Shown here: positions 11,431 to 22,659 of the stretch, in pieces
Layout of the letters: every line of letters starts with the position of its first letter
Position numbering within the stretch: position 1 is the stretch's first letter
Assembly (NCBI GenBank): GCA_963691705.1
Contig: OY829544.1
Span: 3,045,501 to 3,109,500, forward strand
Reading direction: 5' to 3'
DNA length: 64,000 nt
Source: Viola odorata
Lineage: Eukaryota; Streptophyta; Magnoliopsida; Malpighiales; Violaceae
Translations under genes and position numbers: made by a program
Notes under the pieces: generated by a model
Seen by the model: only the letters and a program-made list of their open reading frames with translations
What the model was told of the DNA's origin: nothing
Database searches by the model: none

Positions 11431-12379
11431 ATAATTAATTAAAATGAGGCTTGGCCTCTTATTCCATCTTCTCATACTGTTCTTCTTCTTCCTTTGGAAA
11501 TGAGAGTGACGTGGCAGCAATGACGCATGGAACAGCACGGCAGAGCACAGCAAGCGGCGGCAACAGTCGACGGCGGCAACAGGCTACGGCGGCAGTGTGG
11601 CTATGGGGTGGCCATGGCGAGGCGAGGTGAGGGCAACGCGGCGGTGGCTTCGACTGCAGCAGCTGAGCAGCACAGCCGTGGCAGCGACATCAGCCCTTCT
11701 CCGGCGACAACAACTCCGGCGGCAGCGGTGCAGCAGCGGCGAGGAGCTAGGCGATGGCGACGCAGTGGTCCGGCGAAGCTGCGGCAGCGATCTCTTCCTC
11801 CTTTCAACACTGGACAGCAAGCTTGCTCTCGCCAAAAGAGAGCCCGATCACTCCCCCCCCACTGTTCTTCTTCTTCTTTGCTTCGAACCAGGGGCTGCAG
11901 TCCGGCGGCATAGCAGCCGCGATGGAGGGCAGCGGTGATGGAGGATGGCTGTGTCTTTCCGAGCTTCTTCCCCCTCGTCTGTTCTCTCTCCTCCGTTCCC
12001 TCCTCCCCCCTCGTCTGTGGTGAACCCATGCTATAAATAGCATGGATGAGTGGAAGAGAGGGTGAGAGGGTGAGCTGGCCTTTGAGAACAGTAAGGCGGT
12101 TTGGGGATAAGGATGCTGTCGTTTCAATCGAAGGAAAGGTGGCAGAAATGCATTAATTTGCAATGCAAATTAATGCATACGAGCGAAATATTTTTAGCTC
12201 GTATCTACGGTACAAGAAAATTTTACTAAAACTTTGAATAGAAAATGCTAGGACGTAGAATAAAATAAATTAGGATAATTATCATACATGGAGTGACAAA
12301 AAGTTCGCTATGTCGCTCGATAAAATTCGCTGAAAAGTAAGAAACGTTCGAGCAGAAAAGAAAATGCTAAAAATAAAAA

Positions 12380-12722
12380 GGGGAAATAGCATAAAGCACC
12401 CCTGTACTAATCGCGAAAACCAGAAACTACCCCTAACCTTCAAAAACGCTAATACACCTCCCCTGGACTATTTTTTCGGGCAAAAAGGCCCTTCAATGCA
12501 CATTTTTACAATTTTAAAAAAATTCTAAAAATTCTAAAAAACATGTAAAAATTCTAAAAAAAATGTAATTAACCTAAAAATCAAGAAACATTGTAAAAAA
12601 ATCCAAAAAATCACAAAAAATGTAATTAATTATGGACAGAAGGGGCTAATTGCACGGTCAACGTAGTTCAGGGGAGGTGTATTAGCGTTTTTGAAGGTTA
12701 GGGGTAGTTTCTGGTTTTCGCG
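12380..12722. mobile_element. Truncated inverted-repeat element (foldback/MITE or MULE-like)
   Basis: 54 bp at 12412-12465 (starting CGCGAAAACCAGAAACTACC) are the perfect inverse of 12669-12722. The 203-bp centre is AT-rich with repeated AAAATTCTAAAAA. To the left, 12380-12411 (GGGGAAATAGCATAAAGCACC...) reads like the outer end of the same terminal repeat but has no partner on the right, so the right end appears truncated at 12722. No transposase and no target duplication are visible. Confidence 0.7.
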
Positions 12723-13724
12723 GTGTGTCTTTTAATTTTTTGTTTTTGTGAATAATTGTTTGTTTTAATTGTTGATTTTTGAGTCAAATTTTTTTTCTGT
12801 TTTTGCATGATTTTATTTTTCTTTTTGCATGCGTTTGTCCAGTCCTTTGAGTCTGTCATTGCATGATTTTTATTTGTATTTTTCTGCATGTTTTGGGTCT
12901 GTTTTGTTGGAATGAACACCATAACTTCTGTTTCCTAGACTAGGCTGTTTAGTCCTTCGGTGGGTTTGTATTTAGACATTGGTCTAGAGGAAACAATACT
13001 TTTGTAACAGGGAAGCGAATGAGCGTAACTGATCAATGCCTAAGGGGCATATACTCGAATGATTCCCGAACATTACTTATCCACATGGTCGTAGGGACGT
13101 CTAGCTAGCACATTAATTCTCATTAGAATGATAGGATTTGATGCTGACTTGAGGTGCTGTTCTATTTGATGTGAGTGTGAGACAATAAAAAGGTGCTGGA
13201 ACGTCATAGGGCAGACATAGCAAAGGTGGAAGCCCCCGCTGAAAAGGGCAAGCTCTGTCTATGTGCTGTGTCTGTAAAAATACAAAGGACACATATACCC
13301 GAAAGAAAAAAATTGAAAAAAAAAAATGTATATATACAGGGTATAGAAAAAATGATAAATCTGTCAAAGTGATTTAAATGGCACCAGTCTTTAGGCACTC
13401 TTGAATAGATGTCACATGGGGGGACTCAAGTTGGTGGTAAGTCTTATTGCTCTATACTTTATCTCCTAGTCTACCAGGATGTCTTGATACCATTTGGATG
13501 GGATATGTTTAGGGTATTGATTTGTCCTTGTTAGTCTGGCATTGGGTCGTCTAGGCAGGTGTCTTGACAGGTCCAGTGATGGGGTAAAAAGCTTGGCATG
13601 AAGGAAGTCAGGGGGTTCTTGGTGTTTGCTCTGTTTCTGTGATGTTTCTGTTTTTGTTTGTGTTTTTGTTTTGAGTCTTGAGTCTGTATGCTTGGGGGCA
13701 AGCATAGTTTAAGTGTGGGGGATT
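12723..13724 (+). mobile_element. Element G: 3' noncoding interior of an Athila-like element
   Basis: No coding sequence on either strand that I trust. The final stretch contains a tract with GGGGGCAAGCATAG, then AAGTGTGGGGGATT (13711-13724) directly before an LTR start, the layout seen before the 3' LTR of Athila element F (35470-35497). I take it as the polypurine tract of a plus-strand element whose 5' part is missing. Confidence 0.6.
13711..13724 (+). other. Polypurine tract of element G
   Basis: AAGTGTGGGGGATT abuts TGATTGCATT. The same AGTGTGGGGGATT precedes the 3' LTR of element F. Confidence 0.65.
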
Positions 13725-15288
13725 TGATTGCATTATATTTCATCAGGTTTTTGCTATCCATTTACTTGATTTTTGGGCAGTAAAACCTCTGATTTTCTGT
13801 GATTTCCCATGCTTTTCCTCAGTTCTGGTTTTGAAGGATGTTTATGAAGAATTCTCGCTTTTGGAGCAAAAGAGCTGATTATTCGAGCGTCTGGGCCGCG
13901 AGCTTGGCCTAGACTCCCTTTTCGCGCAGGCAATCACCATTTGTCTTGGCCGCAGTCTAGGCCTAGACTCTTCCGCGGACTTCTGTCTTGGCCAGATGCG
14001 TCAGCTGTCTTTTTGGGCTGCGATTTATCATTAGCTTGCAAGCTGGCAAGTGCAGCTGTCCAGTGACAAAGATGAGGATCAAGAAGATATTTATTTAAGA
14101 ATCCTATCAAGGATCTCCTTCCATCTTTGTATATTTTAATTTCCTATTTTTACTCCAAACAAATCAGGATAATTATTTAGGAGATTATCTAGGAGATTAT
14201 TTAGGAGATTATTTAGGAGATTGAGTGGGAGAAGGACAGAGGAGTTTTAGCTTACTTATAGCTGAACTTGTCCTCCCCTTCTATACACTCGGACGCCCTC
14301 TTCTTCTACTCTCTCTTCCGCCACCATTGAAATAATCACTTTGCTCCGTGAATTTAATTCACGGATTTATTTTTATTAAATATTTTTATTATTTATACAA
14401 TTATGGTTATGAGCAGCTAAACATCAGTTCTTGGTAGGGGATTGAAGGGCTGATTTCTTATGTTCTTGTGAGATCCAATTGAGCTTAATAGCTTCTATAA
14501 ACGGTATTCTTTTATTCCTTGAAGTTCATCCAATCGCTTACTCACTAGAGACCAGACTTGATCACTCTAGTCCTCTAGGAGAGAAGAGTTGCAACCAGCC
14601 TAGAAGGAAAGGGAGCACCCGTCGGCTAGGCAAAGTAGGTGACTAGTCTCGCGCCAGACTAGAAGGAGTAATTGATCTAGACAAGACCAGATTGACAACC
14701 TAGGGTTTCCGCAAGGAAACAACTTGTCTAGGTGTTGTCTTCCCCTGTGCCATTGAGGAAGCGAACAGCCAATCAAGACAGCAGCCAAAGTGGATAAACC
14801 CTTTAACCAGCAAGGTGTCCCTTGGCTAGGATTATCAGGAAAGGGAGCACCCGCCAGGTAATTTGAAGAGGAGGGAAGATAGGAGTGACCAGGAGCACCT
14901 CCACTCTATAGCAGTGCTACGGTTTTAGAAGCAAACATCCTAGAATCGATGATCAAGACATAAGAACAGAAGCTCTCACATCGCCCCTACCAGGAATTCT
15001 CCTTATATTTGATTTTCACCAGTCTTGACCCCTGTCTTGGCCTAGACACTGCCCAAGACTATTTTGTGCTATTTTACCGCTTTTGTTTTCTTTTCTTATT
15101 TTTCAGATTTTATCAACCAAACTCAGTGACGAGGAAGTCAAAACCAGGAACTACATTTCCTAGAGGTCTCTGTGGATCGACCCTCTTACCACGATCTACA
15201 ATCCCTTGTGGAAAGTGATAAGTTGTACCTTTACCCCATTTATTATTCATTTTTACAACTTAAATTTGACGTGTTCGACGCGCGATCA
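13725..15288 (+). repeat. 3' LTR of element G (Athila-like)
   Basis: Begins TGATTGCATT and ends CGCGATCA, giving inverted TGAT/ATCA ends. Late in the LTR there is CTCTGTGGATCGACCCTCTTACCACG, similar in layout to the end of Athila LTR F. No primer-binding site follows at 15289, so this is a 3' LTR. The matching 5' LTR is not in the window. Confidence 0.65.
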
Positions 15289-16211
15289 GGGGAATAGACT
15301 GAATTTTGATGCTCCTGACGTTGTTAACTTCAAGTTGTGTGATGTTTGGTCTCATTTATCAATAAATGAGTTTAATTTATTGCTGGGATTTGTGAAGGCG
15401 GATGAATTGCTATCCCCTGATCATTTGAATGCATTGTCTGATTATCCCAAGGATTGGGATAAAAGAACTGCATATCAAGAGTTGACTGGAGACCCTAAGG
15501 TTGTCTTTGACAAACACTCCAAGGCACACCAGATTAGAGACCCAGCCCTTCGGATGATCCACAAGACCCTGGCCTATAACCTTTCTGGGAAAATGACTGT
15601 GTCTGGGAATATGTCCAAATTGGAGTTGTTCTTGTTGTGGTGCATGGTGCATAAAAAGGAGGGTAAACCTAGCATATTGGGTAGCTAGGCAACTGCATCG
15701 AATCTGTGATGAGGGGGCTAAGATGATTTTGGGATCTTTAATAACCAAAATAGTTGTCACTTCTAGGAGCATAAATGTTGAAACTATTAATCTCCATCGA
15801 AACTGTGATGTTAAAATACTTGATATGAAACCCTTCAACCAAATGGGGTACTTCCATTTGGTAGATGGTTATGTTCATTACAATGTAGGATTCACACCTG
15901 TGGAGGACTACATTTGGGGGAAGAAGTATGATGGTAGATACTTCATGAGATCAATCTTGAATGATGAAATGGACCCCAACGAGAAAGACTATGACAGACC
16001 AGAGGATGGGATCGGCCAGGGCAGAGATGAAGCCAGAGGCCAAGGTGCCAGCACTGAGCAACCATCCTCTTCAAGCTCCCCACCATCCTGGGCATGCACC
16101 ATCATGGAAAGCCAGCTAAACATGCAACAGACAAACCTAGGCTACAGGGAGCATCTCCTGCAGCAACAACTCTCTCATCAAAATGAAGTCCAAGAGTTGA
16201 AGAAGTCCCTC
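15289..16211 (+). pseudogene. Broken ATHILA ORF (env-position ORF of an older Athila element)
   Basis: Two plus-strand frames read as one degenerate protein: 15289-15688 (LNFDAPDVVNFKLCDVWSH, FVKADELL, NLSGKMTVSGN, LELFLLWCMV) and about 15665-16211 (AYWVARQLHRI, ILGSLITKIV, GYVHYNVGFTP, then a Gln/Ser-rich tail). This pattern fits the ATHILA ORF-1 family, which lies downstream of pol in Athila elements; its function is unknown. A frameshift in AAAAAGGAGGG near 15656 breaks it. It is cut on the left by the LTR of G and on the right by element B, so it is the target of both. Family assignment is by recall of motifs. Confidence 0.65.
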
Positions 16212-16419
16212 TGTCGCACCCGAAAAAATTAAAAATTCGCGAGTATACGACGAATCTGAGACCTTACGATGCTCAGCGTAAAAGGACGCCTCGCAACATG
16301 TAATGAAGTCGCCACCCTATTTTCTAAGGTTTAGGGAACCTATATCTCATGGCATAAAAAATAAAAACTAAGGCACAATTGGTCTAAACCAAAGAACGAA
16401 GGTTTGAGGTCGTATTATA

Positions 16420-16448
16420 GACTCGGGAAGGTGTTAGGCACCCGAGTC
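16420..16448. other. Conserved LTR stem-loop, element B left
   Basis: GACTCGGG and CCCGAGTC, perfect 8-bp stem, same loop as in A and D. Confidence 0.7.
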
Positions 16449-17516
16449 ACATCCTTGAAAAGGTTACCGGTTAAAAGGTGTTTGGAAATATTTTAGCACG
16501 TAAATTAGCCCTCAAAGGTGACGTTACATCTTAGCATATTTTGTTATTTCTGAAAGGGACCGAAGGATGGGGTTACCGTTTGTTCGTATGCTAGAGCGGA
16601 CTTTCCTCCCTTTTTATCATCGGGCCATGCATGATTAATTAATTACTACGTGATCCTATCATGGATAAAACTAACATCGTACCATTTTAATGAATGCAAA
16701 TAACCGAGTGGGATCGAAGCCACCATGCTCATATATCAATACAAAATAATTAATTTCATGGTATAAAAGCGAGTGATTTAAACAAGTAAGCATGTGCGTT
16801 GATTTTATTTTCATACATACGATTATGATATGGGTTCTTTAACATTTCTAAATAACATACATACATGTAATATTTGCGGAAAAGCATTAAATAAATAAAA
16901 GAGATCAGAAAGCATACCTGCGTTGCGTGACCTTGATCTACCTTACAAAATGAAAGTATTAGCGATGGTTCGGAAACAATAAATAATAAAATGTACTCGA
17001 ATATTTATTTAATTTGTAACAAGTAAGCAACTAAAAAACATGGCATAATTAATAGACAATTTATTTAAAACATGCAAGCATACGCATATTTTTCATGGTA
17101 ATTTAACATGGCATGAAACCAGCAAGACATCATATGAACAAATGATTACCTCCTTTCGAACTTATCATGGTATAAAGAAAGCAATTTATTGCATACGAGA
17201 ATTTTACGAGACTTAAAACATGGCATAAACAAATCATTTAAAGCATGCAAGCATTTAATTAAAATAAAACATGGCATAAATAAATCATTTAATTGCATAT
17301 AAGTATTTAATTAAAATAAAATATGGCATAAATAAATCATTTAATTGCATACAAGTATTTACTTAAAATAAAACATGGCATAAATAAATCATTTAATTGC
17401 ATACAAGTATTTAATTAAAATAAAACATGGCATAAATAAATCAATTAAAGCATACAAGCATGTGAATATTTGACGAGAAAATGGGTCCCACATTTGAAAT
17501 TCGGGCATTAAAAAAT

Positions 17517-17538
17517 GGGCTTGGCCTAAGCCAAGCCC
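17517..17538. other. LTR hairpin, element B
   Basis: GGGCTTGGC-CTAA-GCCAAGCCC, perfect 9-bp stem, equivalent to 11338-11359 in A. Confidence 0.65.
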
Positions 17539-19069
17539 AAATTTTAATTTTAAAGAAAACAAAATAACATGGCATAAAATAAATAAAACAACATGTGAGC
17601 ATACGAACAATCAAGTGAGGAAATAAACAAACCATCATACGAAGCATGTGAGCATTTCATACGATTTAAACAATATTCAAAAAGGGCATACGAACATTTC
17701 ATATGATTTAAACATGGCATAAAAAAACGTACGAATTATTAATAAGATTTAAACATGGCATAATAAAAAAATATACGAATTATTAATATAATTTAAACAT
17801 GGCATAATAAAGATAAAAAGCATACGAATTATTAATATAATTTAAACATGGCATAATAAAGATAAAAAAAACATACGAATTAATTAACTATTGCATACGA
17901 GTTATTAATTAAATAAACACGAAAATGAAAAGAACGAAACAATTGACGAAAAATTAAATGGGCTGGGCCCAATGCTAAAAATTAATTAAAATGGGCTAGG
18001 AATAAATCCTAGGTCCATGATTTAATTTTGAAAAAAGAAAAGGAAAAGATGGGCTTGGTTTAAACCAAAGCCCATCGGTAACTTAAAGGAAAAGCCAAAG
18101 GAAGGGAGCCCGTTTGCTCCCTTTTCAAGAACAGAACCTACTGTTCTTCTTCTTCCTTGGCGCCGGCGCCATGGCTGGCGACCAAGGAAGAACCAGTCCG
18201 GCCAAAAGGGCTAGACTACACCCCATAATTAAACCAACGCAACCCTTAAACCCCCAGCAGTAAAACCCTCCCAAAACAGTGGCAAAAAAGCAAGCAACAT
18301 GATGAGAACAAAGTAAGCGATTTCTCGCGAGAAAAACGACAAAGATCGAACAAAACAGCCTCGGTTAATCCCGAAAATGCGCCACAATGTATAGAGATGC
18401 AGTACGACTACTCTACGAATAAAACCTAGCATAAACTAGACCAATCCATCCATGAACGAAATTTAATTTGGAGATTGAATAAATATATGCATTAAACCCC
18501 CAAAAATGAAATTAAATAAACCAAACAGTAGGCACTTAAATTGAAGCAAAACGAATCATTATTACTTGAAAACAGAGTGATTAAAATAGATTGGAGCCAT
18601 CGATTACATGCTTAAAGCAAAAAACAAATTTTAAAAGAGAGAAGCTAGAGAGATAGTCAACACTCTAAACACATTTATTTTGACAAAGTGTCGAAAAAGC
18701 TCGTTCGGGCCTGAATAAGTTTTTACCATACAGAATATAAATCCGAACGAAGATGACCAAAATGTGCAGAAAAATATAAGGAACGAGATGATGCGAACAA
18801 AAATTCAAACTCAACTCTCTAAACACATTTATTTTGACAAAGTGTCGAAAAAGCTCGTTCGGGGCCTAATAAGACTAAAAAAGGAAAAAAAACAAAATGA
18901 TAGATAAAATTAAAAGAATACAAAAGGACTCGAGCTGGGCCGAGAAATCATTAATCGGTTAGTGAAAAAAATAAAAGGAACACGATTATAATCGATTAAG
19001 CGTACTTAAAAAAAATGCTATTTTTGCAACATGATCGAACGTGCTAGCGTCAAAATTTGGGTATCAACA

Positions 19070-19090
19070 GTTTTCGCCCCCTCTTTACTG
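19070..19090 (-). other. Polypurine tract of element B
   Basis: Minus-strand CAGTAAAGAGGGGGCGAAAAC directly before the LTR start TGTTGATACCC. The same AGTAAAGAGGGGGC tract sits at 38427-38443 (C) and 45647-45663 (D). Confidence 0.8.
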
Positions 19091-19220
19091 TCTGATAAAA
19101 AATACAGTGTAACTGAAATTTTTGATGAGCAGTAAAGATGGTTGTCCCGAGTACTTACCACGTCCTGATTGCATCGTAACCTGTTGAAAGAGAGAAAAAC
19201 GTAAGTCGTGAAAATGTAAA

Positions 19221-19432
19221 TGTTGCAGGGCGAGGGTAGCACTCGCGGTCCATACGTTTTGACAGAAAGTAAATGACGTAGGGCGAGGGTAGTACTCGCG
19301 GTCCATACGTTTTGACAGAAAGTAAATGACGTAGGGCGAGGGTAGCACTCGCGGTCCATACGATTTGACAGAAAGTAAATGACGTAGGGCGAGGGTAGTA
19401 CTCGCGGTCCATACGATTTGACAGAAAGTAAA
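19221..19432. repeat. Array class I in element B (GCGAG...CTCGC, 53-bp units)
   Basis: Four units of about 53 bp, each with GCGAG-GGTAGTA-CTCGC (or GGTAGCA), a 5-bp stem with 7-nt loop, followed by GGTCCATACG and AGAAAGTAAATGA. The same class fills 46568-47225 in D. Confidence 0.85.
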
Positions 19433-19436
19433 TAAA

Positions 19437-19592
19437 ATCACTAAAGGACGAGAATTTGGTTATGCAAAAAAGTAGTCGCTCAAGGAGGAGAATTTGGTTA
19501 TGTAGAAAAGTAGTCGCTCAAGGAGGAGTATTTAGTTATGCAGAAAAGTAGTCGCTCAAGGAGGAGCAGAAAAGTAGTCGCTCAAGGAGGAG
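19437..19592. repeat. Array class VI in element B (GTCGCTCAAGGAGGAG units)
   Basis: Four units of about 39 bp ending in a short one. Related to the CTCTGGGAGGAGG arrays of C and D. Confidence 0.75.
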
Positions 19593-19654
19593 ATAAATGA
19601 TAGAATTTAAATGATATAAAAGGGAAAACGGGTCTTACCTCGGACTTACCTTGC

Positions 19655-20665
19655 GAACTGAAATGGAGGGTGGTTGGAAACCACCGTATGAAATAAGTTG
19701 GAGAGTGGGCGACCAAGTCGTCCATGAGCATAAGAGGATGTGGGTGATCAAACCACCACACGACATAAGCGAAAATGTGGGTAACCAAGTCACCGCACGA
19801 CATAACTGAAAAAGTGGACGACCAAGTCGTCACCGGACATAAGTAAAAACGTGGGTAACCAAGTCACCGCACGACATAACTAAAAAAGTGGACGACCAAG
19901 TCGTCATACGACATAAGTGAAGACGTGGGTAACCAAGTCACCGCACGACATAACTGAAAAAGTGGACGACCAAGTCGTCACACGACATAAGTGAAGACGT
20001 GGGTAACCAAGTCACCGAACGACATAACTGAAAAAAGTGGACGACCAAATCGTCACACGACATAAGTGAAGACGTGGGTAACCAAGTCACCGCACGACAT
20101 AACTGAAAAAGTGGACGACTAAGTCGTCACACGACATAAGTGAAGACGTGGGTAACCAAGTCACCGCACGACATAACTGAAAAAAGTGGACGACCAAGTC
20201 GTCACACGACATAAGTGAAGACGTGGGTAACCAAGTCACCGCACGACATAACTGAAAAAGTGGACGACCAAGTCGTCACACGACATAAGTGAAAACGTGG
20301 GTAACCAAATCACCGTACGACATAACTGAAAAAAGTGGACGACCAAGTCGTCACACGACATAAGTGAAGACGTGGGTAACCAAATCACCGCACGACATAA
20401 CTGAAAAAAGTGGACGACCAAGTCGTCACACGACATAAGTGAAGACGTGGGTAACCAAGTCACCGCACGACATAACTGAAAAAAGTGGACGACCAAGTCG
20501 TCACACGACATAAGTGAAGACGTGGGTAACCAAATCACCGCACGACATAACTGAAAAAAGTGGACGACCAAGTCGTCACACGACATAAGTGAAGACGTGG
20601 GTAACCAAGTCACCGCACGACATAACTAAAAAAGTGGACGACCAAGTCATCACAAAATAAGTTGG
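19655..20665. repeat. Array class II in element B (paired CAA-loop hairpins, about 74-bp units)
   Basis: About 13 units, each with two dyads: GGTAAC-CAA-GTCACC flanked by GTG and GCAC, then GACGAC-CAA-GTCGTC flanked by GTG and ACAC. The first dyad usually has one mismatch here, while the D copy at 48271-48285 is perfect (GGTGAC/GTCACC). Unit length varies by one or two A residues. Coding is unlikely. Confidence 0.85.
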
Positions 20666-21900
20666 AGGTGAAGTGGTAACGTGCCATTATTCCGTTGTTT
20701 GATTTGGATTTGTTTGGTGGAAATCCATGATGACGACGAATTTACAACGATGTCTTTATCGAATACCCAATTTGAGGTTTCACTGGAGCATATCTGTATC
20801 CTGCAAATTGGAAGGAAGCAAACACAAAGTAGCAATAGATAGAAAAAGGAGAGAGCAATTGATAAGGAGAGAGATGTTTCTTCTTATTTTTTATTTTTAT
20901 TTTTAGGGCACCATGCCCAAGTTTGCGATGATCCTCTTCTTCTTCTTTTTGAGATTATTTTGCTATTGAGGTTTGACCATTTTGTTCTGTACTAGCTTTT
21001 GTTGTTGTTTTGGTGTTCCTTGAATATTATTTGTATACAAGTTCTTCATCTTTTGCTAGGAACGCTCTTCTTGTGATCATCTTGATTGATTTTGATTGAT
21101 GATTTTTTTGCACTTGCTTCTGCTTTCATAGACTTGGGTTCTTCCAGATACCCTCTGTATACAAGTTCCTTCATATTTTTCTAGAAACGCTCTTCTTGTA
21201 ATCATCTTGATCGATTTTGATTGATGATTTTTTCATACTTGCTTCTACTTTCATTGACCTGGGTTCTTTGAGATACCCTCTATTATACAAGTTCCTTCAT
21301 CTATTGCCAGGAACGCTCTTCTTGTGATCAACTTGATCGATTTTGATTGATGATTTTTTTCGTACTTGTTCCTGTTTTCAATGGCTTGGGTTCTTTGAGA
21401 TACCATCTTTTTCTTTTTTCTCCTTTTTCTCTTTTTTTCTCTTTTTTTTTTCTTTTTTCCTTTTTCCTTTTGTTTGTTTTTCCCTTTTTGTTTTTTTGTT
21501 TTTTTGTTTTTTTGTTTTTTTGTTTTTTTGTTTTTTTGTTTTTTTGTTTTTTTGTTTTTTTGTTTAATACAAATACAAACAGTGACTGAAGCAAGTACAA
21601 TTTTCCTCTGTTTTGATTCTTTTGGGTAGAGGCCTTCAATTTTCTTCGCCGCTTCTCCGTGTGTTAGAGCGGACTGTCAACCTTTGAGGGTTTCCTCTTC
21701 GTCCTACTGATTCGTTGAAATGAACTTAACATGCTTCTGGCCCTTTAGTCGGCCAGTTCTGTCGTACTTACTCCTTTGTGAGGAGTGTAGAAGAAGGCTT
21801 TGAAGTGTTTGATAAAGTCGTACATGGTGTACAAGGTATGTGTTTGAGGGCAAAAAGGTAAAAATAAAAATGTGGAAGAAGAGCAAAAAGCAAAGTCCAA
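20666..21900. other. Noncoding 3' region of element B with short repeats
   Basis: 20666-20850 resembles 48985-49185 of D (both contain GCATATCTGTATCCTGCAAAT). 21020-21400 contains three 125-bp units with AACGCTCTTCTTGT at 21061, 21187 and 21313. 21478-21565 is an octamer microsatellite of GTTTTTTT, about ten copies. The rest is T-rich with no gene. Confidence 0.65.
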
Positions 21901-22110
21901 TGTCATTTTACTACTATCCCATGTCTGATGGTTCATGTACCCTGGATATTATGCAAATCTAACTAGCACCTAGTTTAGCATTTACACTCATGAAAGAAAC
22001 AAGGCGTGAAGGCCCAAAACACTCATAGGGATATGTTTGTAACTGCTTACATCTAAACATGCCATGGACATAAGAGTTAACAAACAAGACCATCTATGTC
22101 ATATAATTTC
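21895..22110. other. Conserved noncoding block shared by B, C and D
   Basis: It contains TATCCCATGTCT, CATGTACCCTGGATATTATG, CACTCATGAA and AGGGATATGTTTGTAACTGC. The same block is at 41405-41580 in C and 50640-50860 in D, in the same position between pol (or its remnant) and the 3' LTR. No open frame is shared. Confidence 0.7.
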
Positions 22111-22659
22111 TAATGAACGCACCTGTTATCCGTGACGTGATAAAACGATGAAAAAAACGTTCAAAATGTGAGATTTTTATTTTCCCCTCTTCTTCTTTTT
22201 TATCTATTTTTTTCAAAGTTTCACATGTATAAAGAGAAAATTTTGCGAAAACTAAGGATTTTAGCCAACATTACGCACGCACTCTTGCAACAAAATAGCG
22301 GGAATTTAAAATTTGTGAAAATGTAAATTGCAAAAACATAAATTACGGAAATGTAAATTGCGGAAACAGAAATTGCAAAAATGTAAAAGGACAACTTCCC
22401 TGAAAAATGAGCTCTGACATTTTTTGACACCTTCTGGTCGTCACTTCACTTGCTTGCCCCCAACTTTACAAATCTCATTGCATCTAAAATGACAAGGGAA
22501 TTAAATAGTAAATTCACAGGAAAAGGATATCCCAAAATGTTTGAATTTTATTAACAAAAAAACCAGAAATATTGAAAAGAACATGTGGGTTGCCTCCCAC
22601 GAAGTGCCCTTGTTTATAGTCGTAGGCTCGACTATTGGCGAAGCTTCCTTGTGATTAAA
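22111..22659. other. Noncoding region of B upstream of the gag-position array
   Basis: 22220-22400 has AAATTGC-GGAAATG-like short repeats. 22480-22640 matches 54240-54400 of D (GGGAATTAAATAGTAA, AAGAACATGTGGGT, CCCTTGTTTATAG). In D this is followed by gag remnants; in B it is followed by the class V array. Confidence 0.65.

Larger units (their letters stand above)
1..12379 (-). mobile_element. Element A: degenerate Tat-like Ty3/gypsy LTR retrotransposon, partial
   Basis: Read on the minus strand the order is 5' LTR (10392-12379), primer-binding site (10371-10388), leader, gag (9077-8713 and 4477-3473), remnants of gag-pro, then pol with RT, RNase H, archaeal-type RNase H and integrase down to about position 340. 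This gag-pro-RT-RH-INT order with a second RNase H fits the plant Tat/Ogre group. The copy is dead: frameshifts and stops throughout, most of the protease missing, and a deletion removing the RT catalytic region. Element X is inserted in its gag. The 5' LTR stops at about 12379, where an inverted-repeat element begins, without the expected CAACA end. The 3' LTR is outside the window. Confidence 0.85.
10392..12379 (-). repeat. 5' LTR of element A, truncated
   Basis: It starts TGTCGCACCCCC on the plus strand, as in element D. It carries the family's conserved stem-loop (10603-10631), two GGGCTTGGC...GCCAAGCCC hairpins (11338-11359, 11409-11430), a GC-rich stretch (11510-12025) rich in GCGGCAGC, and a TATA-like box near 12030. 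It tracks the LTR of D up to an AAAATAAAAAG stretch at about 12379, then stops. The expected terminal segment ending GGGTAGCAACA is missing. Overlapping open frames in the GC-rich stretch are noted but not annotated as genes. Confidence 0.75.
16212..19069 (-). repeat. 3' LTR of element B
   Basis: Starts TGTCGCACCCG and ends GGGTATCAACA. It is 2858 bp and AT-rich, with many ATGGCATAAA-TAAATCATTTAA units at 17220-17460 and GCATACGAATTATTAAT units at 17690-17900. It carries the conserved stem-loop (16420-16448) and one LTR hairpin (17517-17538). I see no clear TATA box. Its first 380 bp match the interrupted 5' LTR at 26885-27263. Confidence 0.85.

Noticed and set aside
11527..12163. Several overlapping frames of 80-140 codons on both strands in the LTR of A
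   Set aside because: GC-rich low-complexity sequence (GCGGCAGC) in an LTR; both strands are open together, which is typical of composition rather than coding.
20236..20613. 125-codon repetitive open frame in the class II array
   Set aside because: The unit length changes between 74 and 75 bp along the array, so the frame persists only by chance over five units.
21343..21589. Phe-rich frames on the plus strand and Lys-rich frame on the minus strand
   Set aside because: Translation of the GTTTTTTT microsatellite at 21478-21565.
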